Source: Diplonema papillatum
Lineage: Eukaryota; Euglenozoa; Diplonemea; Diplonemida; Diplonemidae
Length of the DNA stretch: 64,000 bases
Direction: 5' to 3'
NCBI GenBank assembly: GCA_030068145.1
Contig: JAPJBO010000833.1
Location: 1-64,000 of the forward strand
Shown here: positions 24,371 through 37,100 of the stretch, piece after piece
Numbering within the stretch: position 1 is the stretch's first letter
Layout: each line of letters starts with the position of its first letter
Made by a program: the position numbers and the translations under genes
Notes under the pieces: model-generated
Seen by the model: only the letters and a program-made list of their open reading frames with translations
What the model was told of the DNA's origin: nothing
The model's database searches: none

Positions 24371-24500
24371 ACGTGAGAAAGGGTGTTGTCTTTTGGCCCA
24401 AGCAATCAGGCTGTATTTTGAATGACCACGTCCATCCTCTTTGTGTTGCGCCTGGCACCCACCGAGCATTTCTGCCTCGGCACTACCAGCCCCAACGCAC
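24371..24500 (+). repeat. Dispersed repeat R7, copy 2
   Basis: The partner of 23,066-23,199, about 1.3 kb downstream in the same orientation. Confidence 0.8.
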
Positions 24501-24631
24501 AATGCATAAAAAGAAGAAATCCATCTTGTCACTAGCACGAGCACCTCTAAAAAGAGTACGCGCACCGGAAGCCATGCCTCTCGTTGAGGTGTTCCCTGCC
24601 TCGTCAGCACGTGATGCACAGGACTAGTGGA

Positions 24632-24660
24632 TACGATCTACTACGGTGTAGTAGATCGTA
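24632..24660. repeat. Perfect 13-bp inverted repeat
   Basis: TACGATCTACTAC and its exact complement are separated by three bases (GGT). The same 13-mer occurs once more at 3,056-3,068, there without the second arm. Confidence 0.9.
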
Positions 24661-24893
24661 CGTGGTTTGTAATGGACGACCTTCCAACGCTATTGTGCAG
24701 TCATCTTCTCGGGTCGGAAACCCCCCGCGTCGACTTTGAGCAGCACAGGCCAAAGAGAGCGTCTACCCGTCTTGGCCGCCGCACCGACTCCCCCCCTTCA
24801 CTACGGCCCCACCAACGCTAGCTGTAACTTACTGGGTGGGGCATGGGGAAGGAGGGGAAAGGCCGCTTAGAAGTACGCCCCCGAGTTGCCTAC

Positions 24894-25132
24894 CTTTTCT
24901 TTGTATAAGCACCTGCTTTGTAGGAAACACTTGAGGAGACTGCCAGTTGCGAAATTTCAAAGGAGTGTGGTACTCATCGGCATGCCGATGACTCCCCACT
25001 ATCGCAACAATATTCCAAATCGCAAGGGACGTAAATGTGCTGCAGCCCACACGAAACGCAGGAAATCTGGGTTTAGTGACGGGCGTACGCGTTCAACAAA
25101 AAAGCCCACTTGGCAGTCCCTCGAGTATTTTT
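24894..25132 (+). repeat. Dispersed repeat R1, rearranged copy
   Basis: It starts and ends like the other main copies but has an insertion of ~60-70 bp (about 24,966-25,030, including the perfect palindrome TCATCGGCATGCCGATGA) and lacks the usual CTTTGTAG to GAGCACAAGG segment near the 3' end. Confidence 0.8.
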
Positions 25133-25779
25133 GGTATCCAGGTTCGTATCGAACAAGCTTTTACCCTTGTGCTCCACGAGATATTCCTCTTCTCGCTGAG
25201 CTTGTCTTTACACACGTGTGGCAACAATGCGTTCCTGCCCAACTGGCCGACTAACAGGTCGCCCTTCACATTTTTTTGAACAGATCGTTGCGGCAGGCTA
25301 TCAACTTTGCCGTCTTTGATCGACGAGCCCACTTGACTGGTCACCGAGGTAGCTACCTAAGTTCTGGCCCGGCTGGAGCGGGAAAAGGTAGCAACAGTTT
25401 TCGTGTCATACAGCGCCAAACTTTGCGGGAAACCCCCTTCCCCGCTTTCTCTTTTGCACCCCCCCCCCCCCCCCCCCCTCCAATAAGTTAGCAGCGAACG
25501 GGATCCTTCTTTTGCACAAAATCGACTGGATAGGACCGGAAACCCGTGTCGTGTACTCGTTTGCCAACGACGCTCTCTGCTACGAAATCAAGGCACTTCT
25601 TTCTCTCGCTTCCTTCCCTTGCGCAAGCTTGCGAGAAAGAACGAGTTAAGAACAAGTGGAAAAGAGAGACGAAACAGACTCAGGCAGAAGAAGACCCCCC
25701 GCCCCCGGAATGAATAAAGAAGCCGGACACACATTTCTGCGCAAAATGCCTCCGCAGCTAACTATTCCCTTTCCCCCTT

Positions 25780-25812
<33 letters not shown>

Positions 25813-26503
25813 CACCCGCCCGGGCTTCCAATCGTCTCCACCCGGCGGTGCACCCGTTCGCCCCCTTCCCCTACTCCCTGTCCCGACAGAAATAAGAAAA
25901 GAACCGGAGTACAGGAGAAGGTGGTTTGATCCGTTTCGCCTTTCCTATTCTTCTGGTGTGTTGCCAGTTCTGCAGCACGGGTCCCCAACGGACGATGGAA
26001 CGTAAACGAAAAGTTGGCGGCGCACCCCCAGCAAGAACAGGGGGCAGCAGTCAAATGCACAGAGGGAATGAACACATTGTGGAGTTCGCGGGGATAGCTT
26101 TCACAGGCATGCGGTAGCATTTCAAGCGCAAGGAGCAGGAACAAGATTACCGCCAGGGTTCAGGGCACGTGGGCAAATATACTGTCGGTGCACGAAACAA
26201 AACCTGTTCCAGCAACCCAAGCCGGTCGCGCCGGAACAGTGTCCAAAGTGGCAGAAAAACGGGGCGCACCCAAGGACAAGGCGTTCCTGCCGCAAAGCAT
26301 AGCATTCAGCATGGCGTACCATTCAGGCATAGCATCCAAGACAAGGTATACCATTCAACACAAGGTGCAACATTCAACACAACCGACAGGCAACCCCCAC
26401 CCGATCCGGACTAGCCGCCCACAGGCGCCTCCGGCAGCCCACGGCGGCCAGGCGGGGGGGAACAACAGAAGAAACGGACCATTCAGCAGCAGCAGCAGGG
26501 ACG
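25133..26503. other. Gene-free block with long C runs, 5' of the WD40 gene
   Basis: C runs of 20 (25,459-25,478) and 30 (25,781-25,810) dominate. The segment 26,285-26,385 has repeated CATTCA(G/A)CA motifs. The WD40 gene's 5' leader must lie at the right end. No other gene is supported. Confidence 0.5.
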
Positions 26504-29500
26504 ATGGTAGTGCCCGTTCTCTCTCAAGCCACGAGCCGCTACAGCAGCCCGCTGCGGGCGAGCGGAGGGTCGCCCCCGTACAGCGCTGGGGGAGGCGTGC
26601 CCAGGACGCTGCTGGACCGGAGCAGCAGGAGCGGGGGCCCGAGTTTGGAGAGTGTGCGGAGGGCGGTCGACATGTCGTGCTTGAAGAACATCGGCAACGT
26701 GACCACGCCGATGCGCCTGCCGCAAGGAGGCGCGCGCCAGGCCGCGCATGTTCTCCCCGATGCGGACGGCAGCAGGACCGTCGACTGGCGCACGGACATC
26801 GCAACCAGTCATCGAGCACCGCACATGGCCGCAGACGCATTTCACGATACCGTAAGCTTGGTCCACCAGCTGACCTCAGGAGACGGTATGAAGTGCGCCT
26901 GCTGGGCTGGCGGACAGACAGCTTGGGTGGCCGAGAAATCCGGTGCGGTGAGGATTCGCGGTGTGTCGAGCGGTTGCGACGAAGAAGGCGGCGCGGCGGT
27001 GTTCAAGAAGCCGGGGACCCTCATCAACGTGCTCGTCTTCACCGGCAGCGACGTGTGGGCCGGCGGCAACGATGGCATCCTGCGCGTTTTCTCAGCGGCA
27101 GACCGGTCGCTTAGAGGCGAGGTGGGCAAACACGCGGGGGGCGTCACCGCCGCCGTGTGGGTCAAGCCGAACCTCGTCGCGAGTGGAGGCGCTGATTGGC
27201 GCATTCTGCTGTGGGACGCGCAGTCCCTGCGGCAGGTCACGCAGCTCACAGGGCACGCGAACACCGTCCGGTGCCTTGCGAGTGGCGAGGAACTCGGCTT
27301 CCCTCGTCCGTACCCGGGCCAACACCTGACCATCATCTCCGGCTCCGACGACTCCACGATCCGTCTCTGGCTCAAGTCTGTGCCCGCTATTCCAAGTATG
27401 ATTCTACCTTTTTCTGATACACGACAGCGTGAAGTCCCATGCGGGGGGTTTTGGAAGTCACTCAAAAGAAGTTTCACCGGCTTCTGAATCAATCACGCGT
27501 GGGAATGCGCCGTTGTTTCGGTGTTCTCAGGAAGTAAGTCGTAACATACCGCGTCCCGGCAGGGCGGGGGCCGGAGCTCAGCCGGAGAGCCCGGCAGACC
27601 TGCGGCCGAGGCTCTCTGAGGCTGGGAATGGTTCTACTGGAACAACATGGGGTCACCTACTACTGTTTTCCCTGTAGATCCATTCCCAGCCCCGGAGAGC
27701 CTTGACACGCCCCCTCCTGCATCAATCGACCACGGACACCGGACAAACTATCAGGAAGAAGAGCAAGCCAATAAGAGCGAAAGACAACGGGCTGGCGTTC
27801 ATCGTCGGAAACAGAAAACGCACCCATTGCAAGCCCTGCGTTGCCGAGAGTCTGAGACAAGCTGGTGCCAAGAAAAAAACCTGTAAATTCAAGTTTCAAC
27901 TCGCGGCGGTCCAAAACCCGCCAACCAGGGCCAGTCTGATTGAGGAAAAATGGAACCCAACACACAACACGCAACCGCAGGCAGCGCCCCGACGTCGACG
28001 GTTATGAAAGGTCACACCGAAAGCGTGTTGGCGGTCGCCGTCGTCAATTCGCTCCTGTGGTCCACTGCCGACGACAGGACGCTCAAGGTGTGGAGTGCGC
28101 CGGAGGCAGCTGCCCAGAAGGGGCAGCTGATCTGCTCGAAGACGCTCGACGGGTTCTCGTCCGTGATAACAGGGATCCTCTCCCTCAGCGGCGGGAAACG
28201 GGTGCTGGCTTCAGCTAGGGACGGGACGATGTACACACTGTGCGCGGCCACCTGCGCGATGCTGAACAGCTACAAAGGAGGCGCGGGCGACATGAGGTTC
28301 TGTGGGCTCGTCGCAGTAGGGAAGTGGTCGGGAGATCGGGTGTGGGCTGTTGCGGTCGACGGGAGGGCGCAGAGCTACGCGGTCGCGAGCGTCGAAGGAG
28401 AGAACGTGGCGAGGCTGGAAACGGAGCTGCAAAGAAGTAGCGCAGACGTGAAGGCGTTGGTCGAAGAGAACGGGACCCTGAGCCGCGAACTGTGCGCAAT
28501 CCGGGACAAGGCCGACGCGAGGGAATCGGAGCACTTCGCCGTCGTCGAGAAGAACCTGGAATTCCAAGGCGAGATGGCCAGTTTAAGCTCGCGGCAAGGG
28601 GAAGCCTCGGCCGTCGTCCGGAACCTGCAAAACGAACTCGAAGTCGCCCTCGTGCACAAACTGCACGCGGAGGGCGACAACGAAAAGCTTCGGCTCGCAC
28701 TCTCCGCCCTGCAAAGAGACATGCAAGACCAAGCCGACATCCTCGCCCGGCAGACCCACCCCGCGGGACCTGAGTTCGACGCCCAGCGCGCCGTCGCCCT
28801 GCGGGAAGAAGCCCGGACCCTCTCGCACCAGCTGTCGGCGGTCGCGGCCGAGAACGACGCGCTCCGGCGCTCGGTCTGCGAGAAGGACGCCCGCCTCATC
28901 CAAATCGAGGAGAGCCTCCGCGATGCCCTCACCGACACGCGCGACATCGCCGAGCTCCGCGCCTTCCAAGCCGAGGCTGGGCAGCTCCTCAATTCCGCGC
29001 AAAAAACTGGTACCTATCCTTCCCCCCTTTCGAAGTCTTCAACAAAGGCTTGAAGCTGGCATCAAACATGCATGAGAGGCAGTGTCCTGCCTGCTAAATA
29101 TTAAACTAAAGTTTCCCCCCGTGAACGACATGTCACCCCCTCACTGGCAGAATTCTGCGGGGTTCATCGCTCTCATCACGTTTGTCCCGCTGGTCTGCTT
29201 TCTGTGAAACCCAGAGAGACGGTTCCATGCTCAGAAGAAGGCTTCCCGGATGGATCTGGGCCCGCTTTCGGCCTCGGAATATGGGTTCTGGGGGGTATAA
29301 TTCGCGTACCCCACGCGCAGAGCATCGTCAGGGGGACCTGGGTCGTAAGAACCGTTGCACAGAATGCAGGTCCAGCGACACATCTATGAAGGAAATCCCC
29401 CAATTTAGTTTGTCGTGCTCAGCCTTTGCGAGGTTGATGCAGCACGATGACGCAGGCGATCATCCAGTCGGATTTAGCATCGGATAAGCAAGGACAGACT

Positions 29501-32273
29501 GCGAGAGACCGAGTCATTTGCACAAGTCAGCTGGAAAGTTGCACTCCACAGGTTTCCGGATACAATTTACCACCCCATATTTTACCCCGTAAAGTGTCAC
29601 TCGCACCACTACACTATTAGTCATTCAGATACGTTAGACCGCTTTCCAGCGTGAAAGTTGTGACCTCCAGACTTTCCAGCGTCACACCAGAAGATTGTGA
29701 CCCCTGATTTTTTTGCGTATGCTCGGAGGTTTCACCCACACACAGCAAATGCGGCATTGGCGGACCGGGCTGTGGTGGAAGAGCGAGTCGAGCAGAAGAC
29801 GAAAACCATCGCAAAGCTGATGGACACGCAGGCGACCCTCCAGTCGGACTTGACGCAAGCAAGGACGGACCGGGAAATGCTCGCGACCGAGGTCAAGCGG
29901 CTCGGCGAGCTGCTGTCCGAAGTCAGCCAGAAAGCGAAGGAGTACCAAACGGAGAACACGACCCTCCTCGAACGCACGACGAAGGGCCTCGCAACCGAGC
30001 GCGACGAGCTGAAGAGGAGGCTCGACGAGTCGCGAGCGGAGGCGGGAGCCTTCGAAAAGACCAACAACGACCTGCGTGCGCAAGTGGCCGAGCTGCAAGA
30101 GCACGCCGAAAAAATACACGGCGAGCTCGAAAAGAACCCGATCCTGCTCAAGCTGCGCGAGGAGTGGAGCGCCGAGCGGCAGAAGCTGGAGCAGACCGTC
30201 GAGAGCTTGACGGCCGAGTTAGAGGGGCAGCAGGAGCAGGCGCGAGAGGTCCAAAAGGAGCTCAGCGGCACCGTTTCGAAGCTGCACGAAGCGAACGACC
30301 AGAAAACGGCCGAATTCGGGGAGTTGGTCGAGGAGAACCGCGAGCTGCAGAAGAAGCTCGACGAAGCTCTGGCAACCGTCGAGAAGCGGGACATCGAAGT
30401 GACCGATCTGACCCACGAGGTCGACAGTGCGCAGAAAATGGCTGAGGACGACCGGTGTATGACTCTGTACACCCACCTGCAGCACGAACAGGTCGTGAAG
30501 TCCGAGCTGCAGAGAAACAACCAGAAGCTGACGGAAACCATCGGGCAGCTGAAGGAAAGAGTCCTTCTGCTCACTTCCAGCAACAAGGTCCTCCAAGAAG
30601 AAAGTGACAGGCTGAGAGACCACGTGTACCCTGGCGCTGCCACTTCCGAGCTGTCTCGTTCAGGCGTCGACAAGTCGGACGGCAGGGAGCCCAGAGAGGT
30701 CCAAGTTGCGTTCGCGAGCGACGCGGGTAACCCGCAGGGCGGCCCGCGGGGCAACTTGAAGCAGCCGGGTTTGCGGCTGTCGTCGAAGCAGACCTCCGCA
30801 GCCACGCCTCCTTCCGGCGCAATGCCGGCTGCGACCACGGCGAGCGTCTCCGAGCTGGAGCTGGACATCGCGCACCCGAGAACCATACCGTCCGCATTGA
30901 TGAGCAACAACAAGCAGCAGCAAATGTCGTCTGGGCAACCCGGAACGTCAGTGGACAAGATGAACAAGGTACTTTCCCTTTCGTTTCGATTATTGGTCAT
31001 CTGGCGAGCGAGCAGCGACACTTCCGCCCTTTTTGCGATCACAAGTGTGCCGGGGAAGGGGAGGTTCCAAGCTTTTGACAAGAACCCTCTGCGTTAAACA
31101 AAATGAAATGATGAAGGAGTGCGCTCCTGCTTTCCTGACGGGTTCTCACAGGCGCTTGTGCAACCGTTCACTGAAGCTTGGGTGAAGTATAGGCAAGTAG
31201 GCAAAAGAGAGGCGTATTCTGTACTCCGCGTTGAACAGGAGTTACGCCAGGGAAGCGAATGATTGGAGGCATTGGGAAATCGCTGCCTCGACCTATTCTC
31301 AAACTTTGTATTGTGTGTGGGCGTGAGGTCGGTTACTTCATTGAACCCTGACGTAGAATCCTGGTTCAAAGTGGGCCACTTCTGGTAAGCAGGACTGGCG
31401 ACGCGGAATGAACCGAGAGCTGGCTCAAGGTGTCCGAGTGATTGCTCATCAGAATCCCACAAAGGGTGTTGGTTCATCTTGCGCGTTTTCTCACAGCCTG
31501 GGGGGTCTTTTGGGTGCGGTGGGCGCTAGGCTTGCAATCGTGGGCAGCTCATCACTCAAAGAGTCAAGTCAACCTTTCCGTGCTGTATTTCATGCGGTAA
31601 AAAACCAATAGGAACTCGACGTGCTGGTGGACTTCATCGACGGCATGAAGCGGAAGTTGGACGCTCTGGAATCCGCTGCCGAGAACGCGACCGACCCTTT
31701 CATGCGCGAGGCTTTGCTGCAGGAGATCAACGCACTGCACCGTCAGGTGCTCGACGACACGCTCGCGTCCCGAAAGACCGGGATGGGCTTCGTGCAGAAG
31801 CTGACGGCGCCCACAGCCGGCGAGAGGAGGCCGCTGGACACGCCTTCGCCGTTTTCGGGCGGGATCTTGAAGCTCGCCAGCGAACGGCTGTCGGAGGTCG
31901 AAATGGAGCTCGGTCTGGAGCGGCGGAACGAGGAGTCAACCGCCCTGCAGGCAGCTTCGCGGCTCAAGAGCCTCAACTCGTCGACGCCGCACGCCTCGGT
32001 CACCTCGGGCGCGCGACAGCGAGACGACGGCACCGCTACCCAGCTGGACAACCCGCTGTCCTTCACCGCATTGCGCAAAAGTCGGCGCGACCCGCTCTCG
32101 CCGTCCCCCGCGCACACCGTCACCTTCAATCCGAACAGCCTGCCGGACATGGTCCGCAGCGCATATGGTATGCCGTTTTTTTGTGGGACGAAATCAGCGT
32201 GTAGCTTGGGTTTCTTATCGCCCTGTGTCCCGCCCACAAACCAGATATTACTGTCATGTCTGCAGACACATAG
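26504..32273 (+). CDS. Seven-bladed WD40 propeller with long coiled-coil tail
   Basis: Proposed exons are 26,504-27,395, 27,981-29,009, 29,746-30,968, 31,612-32,167 and perhaps 32,245-32,273; reading phases agree at each junction and the total is ~1,242 residues. Residues ~115-430 form seven WD40-like blades, for example TGHANTVRCL with SGSDDSTIRLW, and KGHTESVLAV with DDRTLKVW. The second intron follows shortly after the propeller region. Residues ~430-1,000 are a long, highly charged coiled coil. The rest is Ser/Pro-rich with another helical stretch. Such proteins are usually cytoskeletal or trafficking scaffolds; no specific function can be named. The start is the first ATG in frame. The C-terminus is uncertain: reading past 32,167 instead stops at 32,277, and a longer 3' end is possible. 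Confidence 0.85.
27610..27701. repeat. Inverted repeat in WD40-gene intron 1
   Basis: GGCTCTCTGAGGCTGGGAAT (27,610 onward, 22-bp arm) pairs with CCATTCCCAGCCCCGGAGAG (27,680-27,701), leaving a ~48-nt loop. About 19 of 22 positions match. It may be a remnant of a small element or a structured intronic RNA. Confidence 0.7.
29068..29120 (+). repeat. Dispersed repeat R3 inside a WD40-gene intron
   Basis: GCATGAGAGGCAGTGTCCTG followed by a TTAAACTAAA and C-run stretch matches 5,306-5,356 and, less well, 744-796 and 14,288-14,333. It lies near the start of the intron at 29,010-29,745. Confidence 0.8.
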
Positions 32274-32277
32274 ATAG

Positions 32278-34117
32278 TGTGTCCATGGGTTTGAGGGACT
32301 GAAACATGGTGCAAATAACACGCGTGCGAGTTCCACTTCTTTCATGCTTAGGATGACTTGTCATGCATTCCCCTCTGGGTGTAGGCGAGGCGGAGAGGCT
32401 AGTATTGGCAGATATACTTCACAACAGCTGCTGTTTGCTCACGACAGCCGTCTACGCAACTCCAAGTCAGGATGGGATGCAGTCTAGTGGCCCGACTAGA
32501 CTTCCCAAACGCTATCTTATAAACAACTCCGCAGGAATTGTAGTGGACGACAACGCGACAGCCGTCATGAAAAGGACTCAGTAGAGATTGCATTCGTTTG
32601 GAGGGACATCGCCTGCTTACACCAGACGGTCCCAGGGAGCAAGCGGATTTGCCAACGCGCAGGCCTGCAAATATCATGTCGACACTGCTCCAATCGAGTG
32701 CCCAATATTGGTTTTGCGACTTATCAGTCGGCCTGGCACGCGATCGGACTGTCAGTCTGATGAACACCATGATTACGGGTGTCGATTTTGGATGTCAAAT
32801 TTCCCAAACACCTAATGCACGTTTTTGATAGTCGCTCATATACCTGGCGGAACTGTTGTATGCCGCAGGTTGAAGAACATGCTTCGGACGCAGTACGGAA
32901 GGAATCCCCAAACGTTCACAACGCAAGGCTTTTTCACCCAAGCCGCCAGTGGCTCTGAACAGGCGATATGCGCATGCCCGCCACGGTAGGCTCGTTGCAA
33001 AAGCAGAAGCATGCGGCTCGCGGGTTGTCGAACGCATGACCACTTGAGTTTCGCCAGTTGAGAGGGGGTTGACAAGTCATGCGGCGGTTCTGCTGCCGCC
33101 TCGCCCGCGATGACGGGAGTCGCCGCCACGGTTATAAGACCTCTCGTGCAAGAATATGAATGTCACAGCATGGTCTTCGTACCGTTGTCACTAGCAACTT
33201 TTGTTAGCCTTGCTTCCTGCTGTTAAGCTACCCCTGTAGAGAAAGCCGTAAAAAAAGAAGCTCAATGGGTCAACAGAAAAAAGGACCACGGTGTACACTT
33301 AGAATAATAGAGAATTCCTGTCTTTTTGCCCGTTCCTGGACCCATTCATTTTCATGAGAAACTTCAGCGTCGCAGCGTCTCGTGCCTATCGACACCGAGG
33401 TATATTGAAGAGCGTGGTCTCTTCACCCACGGGGAGAGCACTACTTAGCTAAAAAATTGCTCGCCACTTGGTGGGTATCGAGCAGTATGAACTTGAAATG
33501 CAGGCACCACAAGGGGTAAGCTTGCATTGTCCCAGGCTAGTGGTACTTGATAACGTCGTCCGTCCGAAGACGATCTCGATGCAGACGAAGACGATGATGA
33601 CAGGCTGGTGACATCCAGTTCCATTTTTTGAATGCTGCGCTTGCGCGCCGCGTGCTTTTTCTTGGGTTTCCCCGCCGGCAGTTGCTCGAGGGGACATTCT
33701 TGATGTGGACGAAGACGATGATGAAGATGATGTGGCGGTGCATATCGAGCAGGAGCGGTCGTAGGACTGGCGTTGTGGGGTATGAGAACCTGCTGACTCG
33801 ATCTTGTAGGCGTGGCGGAAAAAGCTCCTCCCACTGTCCTATTTCCACCGAGTTGTTTTGGTGCATGCAGAATCTGTCGGTCCTGCTTTCGACATGTTAG
33901 GTTCTCCCGACTCCCCGAATCATGCTTAAGACAAACTCAAGAGGTCTGGTCAACTACTCCCTGCAGTTATAGGTATTAGCATATTTTTCAAGAAGCAAAT
34001 GAACACGCCTCGTCCCCCGATGCCCGCGCCGTGAGAAGTGGTTGAGACGAGCATCCGGGCCATGGCGGCGCGCTGCGGCGGTGGAGACGTCGGCCTGCGG
34101 CACAGGGCGGGGGCGCG
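32278..34117. other. Intergenic stretch between WD40 gene and large unknown gene
   Basis: It starts with an R6 piece (32,278-32,317). A minus-strand frame at 32,836-33,129 (97 residues, beginning MAATPVIAGEAAAEPP) has a GC-rich N-terminal part but no family resemblance and is only a weak gene candidate. Two acidic Asp/Glu tracts can be read on the plus strand at about 33,563-33,605 and 33,682-33,750. The second follows a good splice-acceptor-like pyrimidine tract and ends in a stop, so it could be a terminal exon. None of this is firm. Confidence 0.35.
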
Positions 34118-37100
34118 ATGCGCCCCCACAGCGAGGGCGAAGCGGTCGAGCTTTCAGAGGAGGCGCAGTGGTGGCTAGCAGAGCGGCTCGGCGGCCAAGG
34201 ACCCGACGGCGGGAGTTGGCCGGCGATCGTCTCCACCGGCGCGCTGGGCGCCTCTGTATTCGCAGCGATCGCGGCGCAGCTCGAAGGTTGCAACACCGTC
34301 TCGTGCCGAACGCCGTCTCGCAGCCATCCTTCCGCAGGCGATTCGCTCTCCGTAGTGGTCGGAGAATGCGACTGGGCGCGGGTTTGTGCGATGCTTTCCG
34401 AGCTGGAGCCGCCTGTTTGCGTGTCGCGGCACACGCTGCACCTTCTGGCCGCCGGCGAAGCGACCGCGAGCGCGGAGCTGCTGGCGGCCCTGTGTGCCCT
34501 GCACCCCATCCCCCCGCACTACTCCCGCAGCAAGTCGGGGCAGGAGTTCCTGGTGGTCTCGCTGTACCACGCTTGCCCGGCGTTCGCGTCGTCCGCCGAC
34601 GGGACCCCCTTCGTCTTCCCGCTTCCGACGTTGAAGCAGGCCGTTCTGCGCCCTTCGCACACGTCGTGGAACCGACCGGCTGTCCTGGTCACGTGGTGCC
34701 AGTACGTCGAATTCGAGTGCATCTTCTTCTGCGACCTGCTGGCCCGCGAGCCCTTCTCTTCTGCCCGAATGTGTTTCGACCTCGTCGCCTGCGGCCTTCG
34801 ATCCACGAGCCAAGCTGTCGTGCAGCACGCCGCCCAAGCTTTGACCGGTGTGCCCCTCGCGCTCCCCCCCCTACTACTGGCTGACCCCCCCCGGGGCAGC
34901 AAAAACGTCTGCGTCGCGAAGCGATCCGCGGCAGTGGCTTCGGACCGAGGCCCAAGGCGTTACCGTTTACATTTTCCGAGTCTAGAGGATGTTAATTGTG
35001 AAGTTCTCACGAACGGAGGTAGTACAAGCTACCTGACCGACGGCCCCCTTTTTCGTCAAACCAAAACTAAGTACAACGACCACCCCCCCTCTAGACTTCG
35101 TCGAAATAAGCACCGGGCGGTCCGAAGTAAGTATTTTCTGATGAGTTTCTGTCCGGGTCAGTCAGAAACCTGAGCGTTGAATGTCGAAGGAACTCGTGAA
35201 CTGGGAATGTTTCAACATCCAGCAACCAAAACCAAGCGAACAGCCGTCTGCTCATGCGACGTCGAGCCGTCGATAAAGCCGCAGTTCTGGCGCTGGTGGA
35301 CCTCGTACGAAGGCGGCCTCGACTGCGCCCTCGCCGCCCGCGGCCTGTGGCAGCGGAAGCGGCCGCTCGCCCGCGCCCTCGACGAGCTGCTGCTCGCGTC
35401 GTTCGCCGGCCGCTGGAAGGACGCCATCGAGCTGCAGCTGCTGCCCCGCGTTCCCGACCCGGGCCTCTTCGTCGGGATCCTGCGCGGCCTGGCCAACGCG
35501 CACGACAGGAGCGTCTCCGACTGCCCGGAGCTGTGCTTCGCGCGCGTTTTAGCGCGCGCCGGCGTCCTTGATTTGCTGGTCGGCCACCTCACCGAGTACA
35601 GCGCGCGAACGGGCGCGTGCGTCGTCTTCGTGTTGGATCTCGCCGTTGCGAGCTTGCCGTCGTTTTTGCCGCCGGTGGCGAGGGACCTTTCGGCGTTGTC
35701 CCGCTTACTCGCCCGCCTGCGGGAGCTCTCGGCCGGCCCGGCGGCGTGCTCGGTGCCGCTGCTGGCCCGCGTGGCCGTTGTTGCGGGGGACCTCGCCCGC
35801 GCCGCGCCGTGCTCAATCCCCGACCCGCCAGGTCACCTGAACCCTCTGTTCACCCTGCACGAGATGCAGGACGCGCTCCTTCGCACCTGCGCTGCGTTGG
35901 TTGAGAACGCGGCGGACCTGAGGGCAGTTCGCGCCTTCGCTGGCTGCCTTCTCGCGTCTTTCGGAAAGGCAGGGGTTCCGGAGCAGGATCTCGACCAGTC
36001 GAAAGGGCGCGCCGACGAGGACGGTCGCTCGGGATCTTCGTGCACCACGCGTGCAGAATCCTCCGGCGCCCCGGGTAGTCTGCAACCGAGCGCGGCCGCC
36101 AGCCCGGTGGACGGTCCTCTCGGCGTGCTGCATCGGGTCGCGTCCCATGGGGGTGAGGGGGTCGTTCAAGTCGCAGTGACAAGGATCCCGCATCGAACCA
36201 AGAACAAGCACAACATCGACGCTGGCAGCCCAGCCCCGGAAGCTCTCAGCCCGTCGCAGAGTGTTCGCGCGTTGGACACGAGCACAGCGCAACAACGACG
36301 AATCAAGATGCCGGCGGGAGCAGGAGCCTCGCCCCACAACAACCCCCTCCGCAACCACATTTCACCGGGCGCGGAAGCACTCAGCCGCCGGGCGTTCGAC
36401 ACGAGCTCAACGCTGCATTCGACGAAGAAGTACATCGATGCAGGCACACACGGCCACGCCGGCAATTGGCGGAAGGCTGGAAGCCCGGGTCCTGATGCCC
36501 TCAGCCCGTTGCCGAGGGGCCGCGCACTCGGCGTGAGCACGAAGCCACACCGAGTGAAGAACACCGCCGGCGCAGAAGCCAACCCCCGCGGCAGCCCCAG
36601 CCACGACAACGGCTCCTCGCAAAAGGCAGCCGGCACCGCAGCCAGCGCAGCGCCCGTTGGTCTGAGTCTGTACGGCCAACTCCTCGTTGCCGGGCGTGCG
36701 ACGTGCGATCTGCCGCTGCAAGCGGCCGCGATCCGCATCGCAGCCGCCATCCGAACAGCGCACGTCTCCATTTATTTCAGAGCTGCCGCACACGATCCAG
36801 CAGAGCCTTTGCGTGGCACCGGATCTCGGATCCTTCCGCCTTGTCCTCTGGTGGCTCCTCTGGTGCCGGTGATTCCCGCCTCCAGCGGCGCGGCCGCCCG
36901 CCCGCCGGCGGCTCTGGCGGAACCGGATCTGTTCGCCTGCGTCACGCTTCTCGACGAGTTGCTGCACGGCGTCTCCGCGGCGGCTGCCGGCGGTCAGCCG
37001 AAGCCGAAAGGACGCGACGCGCAGCCGCCGCGGCGCGGCGGCGGAGCCTCGGACCGAAAGGCCGCGAAGCGGGACACAGCGGAAACCCTGAAGGCAGGCG

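Noticed and set aside
26188-27114. 308-residue plus frame overlapping the WD40 exon
   Set aside because: Arg/Gly-rich shifted frame. The WD40 signature lies in the frame that starts at 26,504.
27531-27546. GAAGTAAGTCGTAACA, resembling the 3' end of 18S rRNA, in WD40 intron 1
   Set aside because: The match is ~15 bases, the following sequence departs at once, and the flanks show no rRNA. Probably chance.
29732-31081. 449-residue minus-strand frame opposite the WD40 gene's third exon
   Set aside because: Its Ser/Cys/Arg-rich composition is what the complement of a Glu/Lys/Leu coiled coil gives.
35177-35284. Start of the large gene's second part at the ATG at 35,177
   Set aside because: This stretch lies next to the R1 repeat and has non-coding composition. 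The exon signal begins at about 35,285 after a CCGCAG acceptor and continues the frame of 34,118-34,906.
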